A stretch of 64,000 nucleotides of DNA from Denitromonas halophila (GTDB lineage Bacteria > Pseudomonadota > Gammaproteobacteria > Burkholderiales > Rhodocyclaceae): contig NZ_VMNK01000003.1 of NCBI RefSeq assembly GCF_007625155.1, positions 186,001-250,000 on the forward strand, given 5' to 3'. Positions 17,167 to 25,872 of this stretch are shown here, one piece after another; the first letter of the stretch is position 1, and every line of letters begins with the position of its first letter. The position numbers and the translations under genes were made by a program. The notes under the pieces were generated by a model. The model saw only the letters and a program-made list of their open reading frames with translations, searched no databases and had not been told where the DNA came from.

Positions 17167-17578
17167 AAGCAACAGGGCGCCGCACCGCCACCCACATCGG
17201 TCGGCGCCACGTGTGGGCATACTTGAGCTATAGCACTGCAACGCTTCAGCGCAATCCGGGTCCAAATCAGCAAACGCTGAAGCACGCCACGCCAAACCAC
17301 CTCGGTGGCATCATCCTAGAAACCGTAGTTGGACCCGCAATCGGGCGCGTAGCGCGATCACCCACCGGGTCATCGGCCTCGAAGCCGAAAAGCTTCACAT
17401 GTTCAATACCTTTGCTCATGGGCACAAGCGGTCAACTGCGGTTTATAGGATCATGGCGAGTGACCATCCGATGGCGACCAATCGCCCTGCATTTGCGTCC
17501 GCGCAAGGCAGGTTGTGTGCGTCCACGGCAAGGTGTGCGCCTCATGGGCGCGCCCCAACCTCACAGGAGAACTGACCG
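17167..17578. other. 412 bp intergenic region with overlapping inverted repeats
   Basis: No convincing gene. Several complementary segments stand out: GCTTCAGCG (17243-17251) pairs with CGCTGAAGC (17275-17283); the loop between them carries CGGGTCCAA (17257-17265), which pairs with TTGGACCCG (17329-17337), a pseudoknot-like arrangement; CCAC/GTGG form a tight hairpin at 17297-17308; and TCGGC/GCCGA another at 17373-17388. Base composition looks less GC-rich than in flanking genes. It lies between the divergently read membrane-protein pair and the ankyrin gene, so it must also hold their promoters. Confidence 0.5.
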
Positions 17579-18082
17579 ATGTCGATGCTGACCCGACTGC
17601 GCGGCCTGAGCCGCCTGCTCGCCCTCACGGCGGCCCTCGGCCTGCCGACGCTGGCCCCCGCCGCCGACGCCAACCCAGGCGAACAACCCATTCACCAGAT
17701 CGCCCGCACCGGCACCGGAGACGAGGTGGTCGCCGCACTCAAGGCCGACCCCAAGGCCCGCGACGCGCGCACCGCCCGCGGCTCCACCCCGCTGCATCTG
17801 GCCGCCATGAATTCCGACCTCAGCGCCATGCGCGCCCTGATCGCCGCCGGCGCCGACCCCAACGCCCGCGACCAGGACGGCTCCACCCCGCTGCACATGG
17901 CCGCCTACGCCACCCGAACCGACAACGCCCAGCTGTTGCTCGAAGCCGGCGCCGACCCGGTGGCCAAAAACATCCACGGCCGCGATCCCGCCGCGATGGG
18001 CCGTAAGGTCAAGGCCGACGAAACCGTCGGCGTTATCTCATTGTGGATTCTCAAAGGCTGCCAGGCCGGCAAGCCGTGCTGA
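17579..18082 (+). CDS. periplasmic ankyrin-repeat protein
   Basis: 167 residues. A signal peptide ends near LAPAADA (about residue 31), followed by ankyrin repeats from about 36 to 145, with the canonical GSTPLHLAAM and GSTPLHMAAY segments and GADPNARDQD turns. The protein is probably exported and binds a partner protein; no enzyme domain is present. AGGAG precedes the ATG at 17579. The DUF411 gene follows by 10 bp, so the two are likely co-transcribed. A single cysteine pair near the C-terminus (GCQAGKPC) may form a disulfide. Confidence 0.83.
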   Translation: MSMLTRLRGLSRLLALTAALGLPTLAPAADANPGEQPIHQIARTGTGDEVVAALKADPKARDARTARGSTPLHLAAMNSDLSAMRALIAAGADPNARDQDGSTPLHMAAYATRTDNAQLLLEAGADPVAKNIHGRDPAAMGRKVKADETVGVISLWILKGCQAGKPC

Positions 18083-18092
18083 AGGAGACGCC

Positions 18093-18596
18093 ATGAAAAC
18101 CCTGTTCCTTACCGCACTCACCGCACTCACGCTGAGCACCGCCGCAAACGCTGACACCCCCGCCGCCGAGATAGAGATGTACGCCCCGACCGTCTGCCTG
18201 GCCTGCATCGACTACGCCGAACACCTGCGCCAGCACGGCTTCAAGGTCACCGTCAATCGCCTGCCCATGGACGACCTCAAGGCCACCAAAGAACGCCTCA
18301 AGGTCCCGCGCGGCTACGAAGCCATCCCCTCCGCCACCATCGCCGGCTACTTCATTGAAGGCCACGTGCCCGCCGAAGACATCCAGCTGCTGCTCGAGAA
18401 AAATCCCGACGCCCGCGGCCTCGCCGTACCCGGCCTGCCGCTCGGCGCGCCGGGCCGCGAATACTCCAGCCCCACCTGCGAGACCGGCTGCACCACGCTG
18501 GACAAGACCAAAGGCACCGAGCGCCCACGGCGAGAGCCCTTCAACACCTTCCTGATTCTCAAGGACGGGGACAGCAAGGTGTGGTGGCGGCACTGA
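18093..18596 (+). CDS. DUF411 family protein, probable metal binding
   Basis: 167 residues with a Sec signal peptide ending at ANA (residue 20). The DUF411 pattern is clear: a CXXC (CLAC, Cys35 and Cys38) just after the first strand, HGFKVTVNRL, VPRGYEAIPSATIAGYFIEGHVPAEDIQLLL and RGLAVPGLPLGAPG. DUF411 proteins often sit by copper-resistance genes and are thought to bind copper in the periplasm. This one has an additional cysteine pair (PTCETGCTT) near the C-terminal part. Copper handling would fit the denitrification content of the window, but no copper efflux gene is adjacent. Confidence 0.82.
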   Translation: MKTLFLTALTALTLSTAANADTPAAEIEMYAPTVCLACIDYAEHLRQHGFKVTVNRLPMDDLKATKERLKVPRGYEAIPSATIAGYFIEGHVPAEDIQLLLEKNPDARGLAVPGLPLGAPGREYSSPTCETGCTTLDKTKGTERPRREPFNTFLILKDGDSKVWWRH

Positions 18597-18801
18597 GGGG
18601 TGTGATGGCGGCGGCGCCACTGGCCGCCTCCGACCGATTCCCGCCGACGCGGCGGCCCTCACCAGCCGTTGATTATTGATCAGGCACGATTGCCTTGTCT
18701 GCCGTATCGGGGCGCTGGCACGTTACGCTTTCGACGGCTCGACGGGCCCGCCCTCGACGCACTTGGATTGGCCGGGGCGAGACCCAACCAACGAACCTTC
18801 C

Positions 18802-19500
18802 CTATGCCGGAATCTTCAAGCCCCGCTGCACCGCCGGCCGGGCGACAAAGGCCTCCAGCACACGGGTCACGTTGGCAAAATCCGATATGCCGACCAGATC
18901 TCCGGCCTCGTAGAAACCGATCAGATTGCGTACCCACGGGAAGGTGGCGATATCGGCGATGGTATAGGCCTCGCCCATCAGCCAGGCACGCCCCTGCAGT
19001 TGCTGGTCGAGCACACGCAGCAGACGCCGCGATTCGTCCACATAGCGATCGCGCGGGCGCTTGTCTTCGATGTCCTTGCCGGAAAACTTGTGGAAGAACC
19101 CCAGCTGCCCGAACATCGGCCCGATGCCGCCCATCTGGAACATCAACCACTGCAAGGTCAGGTAGCGGCCATGGGCATCGGTGGGCAGCAACTGGCCGCA
19201 CTTGTCGGCCAGATAGATCAGGATCGCGCCGGATTCGAACAGCGGCAGCGGCTGGCCGCCCGGCCCGTCCGAATCGAGGATGGCGGGGATCTTGTTGTTG
19301 GGGTTCAGCGACAGGAAGGCCGGCGAATTCTGGTCGTTGGTGTCGAAACTGACCTTGTGCGCTTCATACGGCAAGCCGATCTCTTCGAGCATGATCGACA
19401 CCTTGACGCCATTGGGCGTCGGCAGCGAATAGAGCTGAAGCCGGTCGGGGTGGCGCGCCGGCCACTTGCGGGTGATGGGGAAGGTGGAAAGATCGGTCAT
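18802..19500 (-). CDS. glutathione S-transferase, YfcG/Ure2p-like
   Basis: 232 residues. N-terminal thioredoxin-like domain with LQLYSLPTPNGVKVSIMLEEIGLPYE and the glutathione-binding turn NNKIPAILD, then FESGAILIYLADK, and a C-terminal helical domain with YTIADIATFPWV. The TPNGxK segment is typical of the nu-class enzymes YfcG and YghU, which have disulfide-bond oxidoreductase activity with glutathione. It is cytoplasmic. AAGGA lies 8 nt before ATG 19500. It is separated by 138 bp from the preceding minus-strand gene and may have its own promoter. Confidence 0.87.
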   Translation of the reverse strand: MTDLSTFPITRKWPARHPDRLQLYSLPTPNGVKVSIMLEEIGLPYEAHKVSFDTNDQNSPAFLSLNPNNKIPAILDSDGPGGQPLPLFESGAILIYLADKCGQLLPTDAHGRYLTLQWLMFQMGGIGPMFGQLGFFHKFSGKDIEDKRPRDRYVDESRRLLRVLDQQLQGRAWLMGEAYTIADIATFPWVRNLIGFYEAGDLVGISDFANVTRVLEAFVARPAVQRGLKIPA

Positions 19501-19638
19501 CGGGGCATCCTTGCCGGCGCCGCCAGGCTGCAATCTCGCACGGGCGGTCGCCGGACGTCTCTGAGTGGGTTGCGACACCCCCTGGACTGCGGCGACAGGC
19601 CGGAAGTTCCGGCCAATGCTGGCGCAGGCGCGGCCGGC

Positions 19639-20022
19639 TCAACCCGGCGCACAGCCGCTGTCGCGAGTACGCGCCAATGCGCCGGCGACATGCGGCCGGT
19701 TCAGCGCATCGAAGGCATCTTCGATACCGTCGCCAGACCGCTCGGCGTGCGCGAGAAGAGTCGCATCCGCCTTGATCAGTTGGCAAAGGGCGGATTCGAC
19801 GTAGTCGAGATTTCCTGCCCGGAGATTCTGATAGAGCGAAACATGCAGCGACGCCATTTTTGCCTGGCCGCCAACCAGGGTCCCCTCGACGACTCGCTCG
19901 ACACGCGCCCTATGCTCAGGGAGTTCTCTTTTCAAGGCGAACTGACGACCAAGCACAAAACTGGTGGCCAAAGCGACCAAGCCACCGACTACCCATGCCA
20001 ATTCTATTGTTTTCTTTTCCAC
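19639..20022 (-). CDS. small single-pass membrane protein, end of the nos-linked string
   Basis: About 127 residues from a GTG start. One N-terminal membrane helix (IELAWVVGGLVALATSFVLG, about 5-24) is followed by a charged cytoplasmic or periplasmic helical region containing KMASLHVSLYQNLRAGNLDYVESALCQLIKAD. I recognise no family. The helix and downstream residues look like real protein, while upstream codons in the frame do not, so the GTG at 20022 is the most plausible start. It follows the FCSD-like gene by 38 bp on the same strand. Confidence 0.5.
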   Translation of the reverse strand: MEKKTIELAWVVGGLVALATSFVLGRQFALKRELPEHRARVERVVEGTLVGGQAKMASLHVSLYQNLRAGNLDYVESALCQLIKADATLLAHAERSGDGIEDAFDALNRPHVAGALARTRDSGCAPG

Positions 20023-20060
20023 CCCATAAGGATACGACAAATTAAATCCTCGGTGCCGGA

Positions 20061-21347
20061 CTACTCCCCGAACATCTCCGCAAACATCCCCGCCGCCCAG
20101 GCCATCTCCTCGCCGCGTGGCTGGTTCTCGCGCGCCTGGTCGATACGCTGTTCGAGCGCGCCGTCGCCGCGGATACGGTAGCTGGCGTCGATACGGACCA
20201 TTTCGGGCGGGGTGAAGCTGTCGTAGACCCAACAGGTGCTGTCGGGGAACGGGGGGTCGAACGCTGTGCCTTGCACGCGGGCGGCGATGGCGGCGGCGGC
20301 GATGCGGCCGTGGTGGACGGCCATATGGCCGGTCTTGGGGTAGTGACCGAAGAGCGGCGAGACAAGGCCGGCGGCATCGCCGATGACGAAGACCTGCTCG
20401 TCGGCGACGGATTGCAGCGTGCGGGCATCGACGTCGGCCCAGCCGGTGGGCTCGCCGTGGTCGTTACGTCGGTCAAGGCCGGCGAGACGGATCAGCGCAC
20501 CAGCCTGTTGTGGGCCGGCGAGAATGGCGTCGGCGAAGGGGAATTCATCGAAATCGGTGACGACGACTTTCTTGAACGGGTCGACACGCTCGATGCGCTG
20601 AAAAGGCTTGAAGTCGACATAGTCAGAGAGCTGGCGGTCGAAGCTGTCGCGGAAGCCCGCCATGCCGGCGCCGGGGTCGAGCACGATGAGCCGGCCCTTG
20701 ATCTGGTGCGTGCGAAACCAGGTGGCGATGGCGATGGCCCGCTCGTAGGGCGTGGGCGGGCAACGGTAGGGCGCGGGCGGGATGGTCATGAGCAGATCGC
20801 CGCCTTTGAAGGCGTGCAGCCGTTGCTTGAGCTGCCGGACGCCGGCCGCGCCAACGAAGCCGCCATCGAATTGCTGGCGAATCGCGGTGAGCGCGTCAGC
20901 GTCGCCACCGACCCACGGCGCGAGATTTTCGGCGATGCCGGGCGAGAGCACGAGCCAGTCGTAGCTCAGGCGGCCGTCGGCGGTTTCAATATGGCGGGTT
21001 TGCCGGTCAATGCCCTGCACCTCGGCCTGCACAAAGGTGTAGCCATGACGCGCGGCCGCTTGCCGGTAGTCGTGCTCGAGCGTGGCGTCGGGCACCCGGT
21101 CGATGAGCCAGGCGTTGGACAGCGGCAGGGAGAAGAAACGCGGCTGCCGTTCGATGAGGACGATGTCCCTCGCCGGGAGCGCGCGGCGCAGGTGGGCGGC
21201 GGCGGAGAGGCCGCCCCAGCCACCGCCGACAACGACCACCCGGCCTTTCTTGGCGGGCGGCAGCAGGGCTTGCGCGCTGCGCGCCTGACCGAAAACGAGG
21301 CCGGCCCCGAGGCCGGCCAGCGCGTGCAGGGCCTGGCGGCGTTTCAC
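20061..21347 (-). CDS. FAD-dependent oxidoreductase of the flavocytochrome c sulfide dehydrogenase (FccB) type
   Basis: 428 residues. The N-terminus MKRRQALHALAGLGAG suggests export, possibly by Tat. The FAD-binding GGGWGGLSAA is at 41-50. PYRCPPTPYERA (Cys195) and STCWVYDSF (Cys372) match the two cysteines that form the redox disulfide near the flavin in FccB, and HYPKTGHMAVHHG is also family-like. FccB oxidises sulfide and passes electrons to a cytochrome subunit. No FccA follows; instead the gene overlaps tlpA by four bases and continues the nos operon. It could act on sulfide or sulfane sulfur, or be a flavoprotein electron donor. Confidence 0.82.
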   Translation of the reverse strand: MKRRQALHALAGLGAGLVFGQARSAQALLPPAKKGRVVVVGGGWGGLSAAAHLRRALPARDIVLIERQPRFFSLPLSNAWLIDRVPDATLEHDYRQAAARHGYTFVQAEVQGIDRQTRHIETADGRLSYDWLVLSPGIAENLAPWVGGDADALTAIRQQFDGGFVGAAGVRQLKQRLHAFKGGDLLMTIPPAPYRCPPTPYERAIAIATWFRTHQIKGRLIVLDPGAGMAGFRDSFDRQLSDYVDFKPFQRIERVDPFKKVVVTDFDEFPFADAILAGPQQAGALIRLAGLDRRNDHGEPTGWADVDARTLQSVADEQVFVIGDAAGLVSPLFGHYPKTGHMAVHHGRIAAAAIAARVQGTAFDPPFPDSTCWVYDSFTPPEMVRIDASYRIRGDGALEQRIDQARENQPRGEEMAWAAGMFAEMFGE

Positions 21348-21832
21348 AGCAGGGGCGCGACGGCGGCCTGCATGTCGTCGGCGCTCATCACGCCGAGCTT
21401 GCGGGTGGTGATCTTGCCGTCGGCGTCGATGACCACCGTGAAGGGCAAGCCGGCCTTGGTGTTGCCCAGCGCCTTCATGAGTTCGACGCCTTTACCGGCA
21501 CCGGCAAAAACGACGAGATAGTCCATCTCATACGCAGCGACAAAGTCGCGGGCGCTGTCGCCGAGGTCTTCAACCCCGATGCCAACCACCTGCAAGCCGG
21601 CCGCCTTGTGCTGCTTGGCGAGCTCGGCCAGATGCGGAATCTCGCTGCGGCAGGGGCCGCACCAGCGCGCCCAGAAGTTGACCACCGCCGGCTTGCCTTT
21701 GAGCGATGCCAGCGCGACCGGCTTGCCATCCAGACCGGGAAATCCCGCCGCGAACAGCGCCGTGGCCTCGTCGGCAGCGTGTGCCGACAGGCTGGTGACC
21801 GCGAAAAACAGCAGGGCAAACAGGTGGCGCAT
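21344..21832 (-). CDS. TlpA/ResA-like periplasmic thioredoxin
   Basis: 162 residues with a Sec signal peptide ending at AHAA (about residue 20). The active site is WCGPC, Cys58 and Cys61, in the usual NFWARWCGPCRSEIPHL setting, and the cis-proline region AGLPFTVVID is present. Such proteins reduce disulfides in apocytochromes or CuA apoproteins. Its place, 12 bp after nosY and overlapping the FCSD-like gene, suggests service to NosZ, NosL or the nos cytochromes. Start ATG 21832 is supported by the signal peptide. Confidence 0.88.
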   Translation of the reverse strand: MRHLFALLFFAVTSLSAHAADEATALFAAGFPGLDGKPVALASLKGKPAVVNFWARWCGPCRSEIPHLAELAKQHKAAGLQVVGIGVEDLGDSARDFVAAYEMDYLVVFAGAGKGVELMKALGNTKAGLPFTVVIDADGKITTRKLGVMSADDMQAAVAPLL

Positions 21833-21844
21833 GGCGATTCCTTT

Positions 21845-22672
21845 TTAAGGCAGATCGCTGCGGCGGAACAGCACAAAGCCGGTCGCGGCAGACAGGGTGC
21901 CAAGAAGCACAGGATAAACCACCGCGAAAATCTTGAAACCGGCGACGCCGAACAGATCGAGAATCACATAAGCCGAGGGGCCGAAGACGATCAACTGCGG
22001 ATCGAACATCGACAGCGCGGCGGTACGGAAGACCTGCAGCGGGTTGGCCAGCGCCAGAGTGATGGCAAACTCGGGCGCGACGCGCGACTGAATCAGCAGG
22101 CCGAGCAGGATCAGGTCGAGGAAGAGCAGCATCACCAGCCAGGTGACAAAGGCCAGGCCTTGGGCGACGTCGGTGCTGCGCGCCAGCGTGGACAGCAGCA
22201 TGCCGATGCCGAGGAAGCACCAGCCCATGGCGGCGAGGATGGCGGTGTAGTAGAGGAACATGCCCCAGGGCACTTCGATTTCCTGGAACATCGCCCACAG
22301 CGCGGCACCAGCCATGGCGGCGAACACCGGCAGAAAGATGGAGACGTAGCGCCCGACGATCTTGCCCCAGTACCAGGCCGACAGCGACACGGGCAGCGAG
22401 AGCAGGTATTCGAAAACGCCGGCTTCGCGGTCACCGGCGACGGAGCGCACGGTGGTGATGAGCACGAAGATGGGCAGGATTGCCATGGCCAGCTGGATGT
22501 AGGTGACCAGCAAGCGCGACAGGCCGATGAAGCCGAGGACGCGCGATTCGGTCAGGCCGAAGGCAAAGAGCAGCGCCACGATGCCGCCGAAGACCAGCGA
22601 GTAGATGAGGAACCAGCGCGAGCGCAGGGATTCGACCAAGTCGAGCTTGGCAGTGAGCCACAGGTGTTTCAT
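21845..22672 (-). CDS. nosY: NosY, ABC-2 type permease for NosZ maturation
   Basis: 275 residues with about six membrane helices, a long first periplasmic stretch and the sequence SVAGDREAGVFEYLLSLPVS that is typical of NosY. NosY is the membrane part of the NosDFY complex, which passes a factor needed for the CuZ [4Cu:2S] centre and copper transfer from NosL. It begins immediately after the nosL stop (22672/22673). All expected segments are present. Continuing downstream on the same strand is a TlpA-like gene. Confidence 0.93.
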   Translation of the reverse strand: MKHLWLTAKLDLVESLRSRWFLIYSLVFGGIVALLFAFGLTESRVLGFIGLSRLLVTYIQLAMAILPIFVLITTVRSVAGDREAGVFEYLLSLPVSLSAWYWGKIVGRYVSIFLPVFAAMAGAALWAMFQEIEVPWGMFLYYTAILAAMGWCFLGIGMLLSTLARSTDVAQGLAFVTWLVMLLFLDLILLGLLIQSRVAPEFAITLALANPLQVFRTAALSMFDPQLIVFGPSAYVILDLFGVAGFKIFAVVYPVLLGTLSAATGFVLFRRSDLP

Positions 22673-23119
22673 TTACTTGCCTCGCGCCAGCACGTACTGC
22701 TTGGCTTCTTCGTAGGACATGTCGCCCGGATTGGGGATGGTGGTGGCGCCGAGGCCGTAGCCCATCGGCGTGATCTTGCCGCCAAAATAACGGGCCTTGA
22801 AGGCGTCAATCCACAAGGTGGTTTTGTAGTCGGTGACCCAGAATTCGATCTGGTCTTCGGGCCAGCCTTTCTCGCTCATGAAGATGATGGCGTCGCCGAA
22901 GTCGTCGAACTTGTGCGGCAGCTTCTGCGGGTCGCGGATCTGGGCGGCAAAGCGGCGATCGGAGAGCACCATGTTGCAGCGCTCACAGGGGTCACGATCC
23001 CATTTGACCTCGACCGGACCGGTGTTCGGGTCGTCCGGCCCGCAGGCGGTCAGCAAGCTGCCGGCCAGCGGCACGGCGGCGAGTGCACCGATCTGGCGAA
23101 AAAAGTGGCGGCGACTCAT
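22673..23119 (-). CDS. nosL: NosL, copper-binding lipoprotein
   Basis: 148 residues. The N-terminus ends in the lipobox LLTAC with Cys26, so it should be an outer- or inner-membrane lipoprotein facing the periplasm. DPCERCNM (Cys45, Cys48, Met50) is the copper-binding motif of NosL, which passes Cu(I) to the NosDFY complex for NosZ. It overlaps nosF by four bases (ATGA) and its stop abuts nosY. The gene order nosF-nosL-nosY differs from the common nosDFYL order, though all parts are present. Confidence 0.92.
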   Translation of the reverse strand: MSRRHFFRQIGALAAVPLAGSLLTACGPDDPNTGPVEVKWDRDPCERCNMVLSDRRFAAQIRDPQKLPHKFDDFGDAIIFMSEKGWPEDQIEFWVTDYKTTLWIDAFKARYFGGKITPMGYGLGATTIPNPGDMSYEEAKQYVLARGK

Positions 23120-23988
23120 TGCAGGGTGACTCCCGGGTCGAGTTCGACCATATCGATGGCCTTGAGCAGACCCACGTAGCGCGAGAGCATGCCGAGGAAG
23201 CGCAGCCGGTCGGGGCCCGCCACCAGCCCGTGCCACTCCATGCCCTCACCCACGTCGGTGAAGCTCCACTCGCTCAGGGCCCGGGCAATGGCGTCATCCG
23301 CGCGATGCAGACGCAGTTTGGTGTTGAGCATGGCGGCGAGATTCGAGTCGTCGGCCACGCGGTCGTCGAGCACCACCATACCCATGTCCATTTCGATCAC
23401 ACGATTGACCAACTGCGCCACTTCGTCGAGACGGTGGCTGGAGATGATCATCGAGGTGTTTTCAATCCGCTCGGCCAGCAGGCTGAAGAAAATATGCCGG
23501 GCCTCGGGGTCGAGGTTGGCGGCGGGCTCGTCGAGCACCAGCACTTTCACGTCGCGCCCGAGCGCGATGGCGATCAGCAGCTTTTGCTTCATGCCGCCCG
23601 AGAGGCGATTGAAGGGGCGATTGCGCAGCTCGTCGATGTTCAGACCGAGCCGGGTGCCGATGGTCTCGATCCGCTTGGGGTCGCTATTGCACACCGCGGC
23701 GGCAAAAGTGACCAACTGGCCGACCGGCATCTTGAGCGGCGGCGGCAACTGGGGCACGAAGCCGATCTTGCCGAGCACACTGGCGCGTTGCTTGCGCGGC
23801 GATTCGCCATCGACCAGTACCTCGCCGTCGAAGGTGTACTCACCCAGCAGGCAACGGATCAAGGTGGTCTTGCCGGCACCGTTGGAGCCGATCAGGGCAA
23901 TACGCTCGCCAGTGGCGATGTCCAGCGTCACGCCGTCAAGGACGGGGTGACGCCGGAACAGTTTTTTGACGCTATCGAAACGAATCAT
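23116..23988 (-). CDS. nosF: NosF, ABC ATPase for NosZ maturation
   Basis: 290 residues. Walker A GSNGAGKTT at 34-42, signature LSGGMKQKLLIAIAL, Walker B VLVLDEPAANLDPE and the switch histidine (ISSHRL) are intact. The C-terminal extension of about 70 residues is common in NosF. It powers the NosDFY complex. It starts 10 bp after nosH ends; the upstream open frame is ignored because ATG 23988 gives the family N-terminus (MIRFDSVKKLF). Confidence 0.93.
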   Translation of the reverse strand: MIRFDSVKKLFRRHPVLDGVTLDIATGERIALIGSNGAGKTTLIRCLLGEYTFDGEVLVDGESPRKQRASVLGKIGFVPQLPPPLKMPVGQLVTFAAAVCNSDPKRIETIGTRLGLNIDELRNRPFNRLSGGMKQKLLIAIALGRDVKVLVLDEPAANLDPEARHIFFSLLAERIENTSMIISSHRLDEVAQLVNRVIEMDMGMVVLDDRVADDSNLAAMLNTKLRLHRADDAIARALSEWSFTDVGEGMEWHGLVAGPDRLRFLGMLSRYVGLLKAIDMVELDPGVTLQ

Positions 23989-23998
23989 CCGGGGTCGC

Positions 23999-24967
23999 TT
24001 AAAGCAGCTTGTTAAGCCCCTTGACCTCGAACTTGAGGGCACCGCTGGGGCAGGTATCCACGCACAGACCGCAGCGGGTGCAGTCGGGTCCGATCGGGAC
24101 TTTGACATCCGGCGAGCGGCCCTTGATAACAACTTCGAGCACGTGGGGCACGAGGCACACTTTGCGGCAGTCGCCCTCGTGGAAGCAATGATTTAGGTCA
24201 TACACCACGCGCACAGGCGAGATCACACCGACTGCGCCGTAGGTCAGCCCGATGGGGCACACATAACGGCACCAGGCGCGACGAGAATACACCACCTCGA
24301 ACACCAGCAGCAGCGCCACCCAGCCCAGCGCCAGGCTGGGCCCGTAAATGAGCGCGCGGCTGAGGATGCCCGTCGGCGACAGGGTTTCGAAAACGGTGAA
24401 GCCGGTGACGATCGCCAGCAGCGAAAACAGCACCCACATCACGGTACGGGCACCGCGATGGAACTCATGGTCGGTAACGAGCTTCTTCTCTACCAGCTTG
24501 AGGTGCAGCTTTTCGAACAGCTCGGCCACCAGGTGATAGGGGCACACCCAGGAACAGAAACTGCGCCCGCCCAGCGCCGCCCAAAGCAGAAACACCGTGG
24601 CCGTGCCGATGAACAGGTTCACGATGATGTGCTTGTGCGCCAGCATCACCTGCAAGGCGGAGTTCAGGTCGATGAGGTGAAAGCCGACAAAGCGTGAGGC
24701 GGTGAGCGCACCTTCCAGAATCTGGATGTCGAGCCAGAACGAGAAGGTGAACAGGATGTTCACCAGAATCAGCACCGTCCAGCGGCGGTTGCGCCAAGTG
24801 TTCTTTTCGAGGGCATGGTCGCGCACATGCTTTTTCATGGCCTCGAAATCATCCTTGGTCAGGCGCTTCATCTTGTGAATCTTCTGGGCCTCGGGCGTGA
24901 ACTCGACCGGCTTCTTCGGCGCCTGCCCCAGCATGAGCATGATCTGCTCCAGGAATCGGCCTTTCAT
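23999..24967 (-). CDS. nosH: NosH, NapH-like polyferredoxin membrane protein
   Basis: 322 residues. Four or five membrane helices hold the NapH-type pairs FCSWVCP and WCRYVCPIG facing the cytoplasm, and the C-terminus has CFHEGDCRKVC and CTRCGLCVDTCPSG for iron-sulfur clusters. In clade II nos clusters NosG and NosH are proposed to oxidise menaquinol and pass electrons to periplasmic cytochromes, replacing NosR. The start at 24967 overlaps nosG by ATGA. A cytoplasmic N-terminal extension of about 70 residues precedes the first helix. Confidence 0.87.
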   Translation of the reverse strand: MKGRFLEQIMLMLGQAPKKPVEFTPEAQKIHKMKRLTKDDFEAMKKHVRDHALEKNTWRNRRWTVLILVNILFTFSFWLDIQILEGALTASRFVGFHLIDLNSALQVMLAHKHIIVNLFIGTATVFLLWAALGGRSFCSWVCPYHLVAELFEKLHLKLVEKKLVTDHEFHRGARTVMWVLFSLLAIVTGFTVFETLSPTGILSRALIYGPSLALGWVALLLVFEVVYSRRAWCRYVCPIGLTYGAVGVISPVRVVYDLNHCFHEGDCRKVCLVPHVLEVVIKGRSPDVKVPIGPDCTRCGLCVDTCPSGALKFEVKGLNKLL

Positions 24968-25872
24968 GCTTCGCCCTCCCACACTGCCCGCGAATCAACC
25001 ACGATGGCGGTCGGCTCCACGGGGCAGATCATTTCACACACGCCACAGCCCACGCATTGCTCCATCACCACCGGGATGCCGCGCTTGCTGCCGTCGGCGG
25101 CTTCGGTCACTTCCAGGCGAATGGCGTCCTGAATCGGGCACTCGGTGACACACAGGTCGCACAGATCGCGCTCATAGGGGTGGTCGGCCACCGGAATGGG
25201 CGCCCAGCGATCCACGTCCATGTAGCGCATCTGCCCGGTGAAGTCGGCGCCACGCGCCGGCCCCTTGAAGCCCTTGCCCTGCGTCGCCAGACAGGCCTCG
25301 GGACGCGACAGACGCGCAAGACCGGCACGCTCGATCAGGTTGAGCGTGGGCTCCGGGTCATTGGCCTTGGCCTTGAGCACCGGCTTGTGTGCCAGTTCTG
25401 CACCGGGTCGGATCTTCAGGAAATCGGGTTTGCGATAGACCAGCGAACCGGTCGGACAGGCCAGAATGCACTGCACCGCATCGCAGGAGAAATCACAGGC
25501 CTGCTTGCGCGAGTCGATATGCGGCACGCCCAGGCCAAAGCCATCGGTGATGTCACCGAGCACGATCGCTTCGACCGGACACACCTGAACGCACTGACCG
25601 CACTTGATACAGGACGACAGAAAATCGTTTTCGTCCAGCGCACCGGGTGGGCGCAGGCGGGGATTGTCGGCCTGCGCGGCCACTGGCAGATAGCCGGCCA
25701 GCCCCGCGCCGACCACACCAGTGCTCATCACCGCGGTGCGAATGAATCGCCGTCGCGCCTCGAGCGCCCGGGCGTTCGAGCGCGGTGCAGCGCCGCCCTT
25801 TTTGGCACGGGGTGCGGCCGCAGCGTCAGACTCGGCCGGCACGGCCGGACCGGATTCGGTCTCCTGGCTCAT
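24964..25872 (-). CDS. nosG: NosG, NapG-like periplasmic ferredoxin
   Basis: 302 residues. After an Ala-rich N-terminus comes ARRRFIRTAVMSTG, a Tat-like signal, then four cysteine clusters for [4Fe-4S] centres: CIKCGQCVQVCP, CDFSCDAVQCILACP, CDLCVTECP and CVGCGVCEMICP. It is the expected partner of NosH in the quinol-to-cytochrome electron route of clade II nos systems. It overlaps both nosD and nosH by ATGA. Some non-nos NapG proteins look similar; here the context decides the name. Confidence 0.87.
   Translation of the reverse strand: MSQETESGPAVPAESDAAAAPRAKKGGAAPRSNARALEARRRFIRTAVMSTGVVGAGLAGYLPVAAQADNPRLRPPGALDENDFLSSCIKCGQCVQVCPVEAIVLGDITDGFGLGVPHIDSRKQACDFSCDAVQCILACPTGSLVYRKPDFLKIRPGAELAHKPVLKAKANDPEPTLNLIERAGLARLSRPEACLATQGKGFKGPARGADFTGQMRYMDVDRWAPIPVADHPYERDLCDLCVTECPIQDAIRLEVTEAADGSKRGIPVVMEQCVGCGVCEMICPVEPTAIVVDSRAVWEGEA

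Noticed and set aside
17211-17591. Plus-strand open frame of 126 codons in the 412 bp gap
   Set aside because: No ribosome site, amino acid composition unlike real proteins, and it runs into the ankyrin gene start in another frame; the inverted repeats explain the region better.
18669-18683. FNR-like TTGAT...ATCAG before the GST gene end
   Set aside because: The spacer is five instead of four bases and the last base mismatches; it lies downstream of, not before, any gene that would need it.
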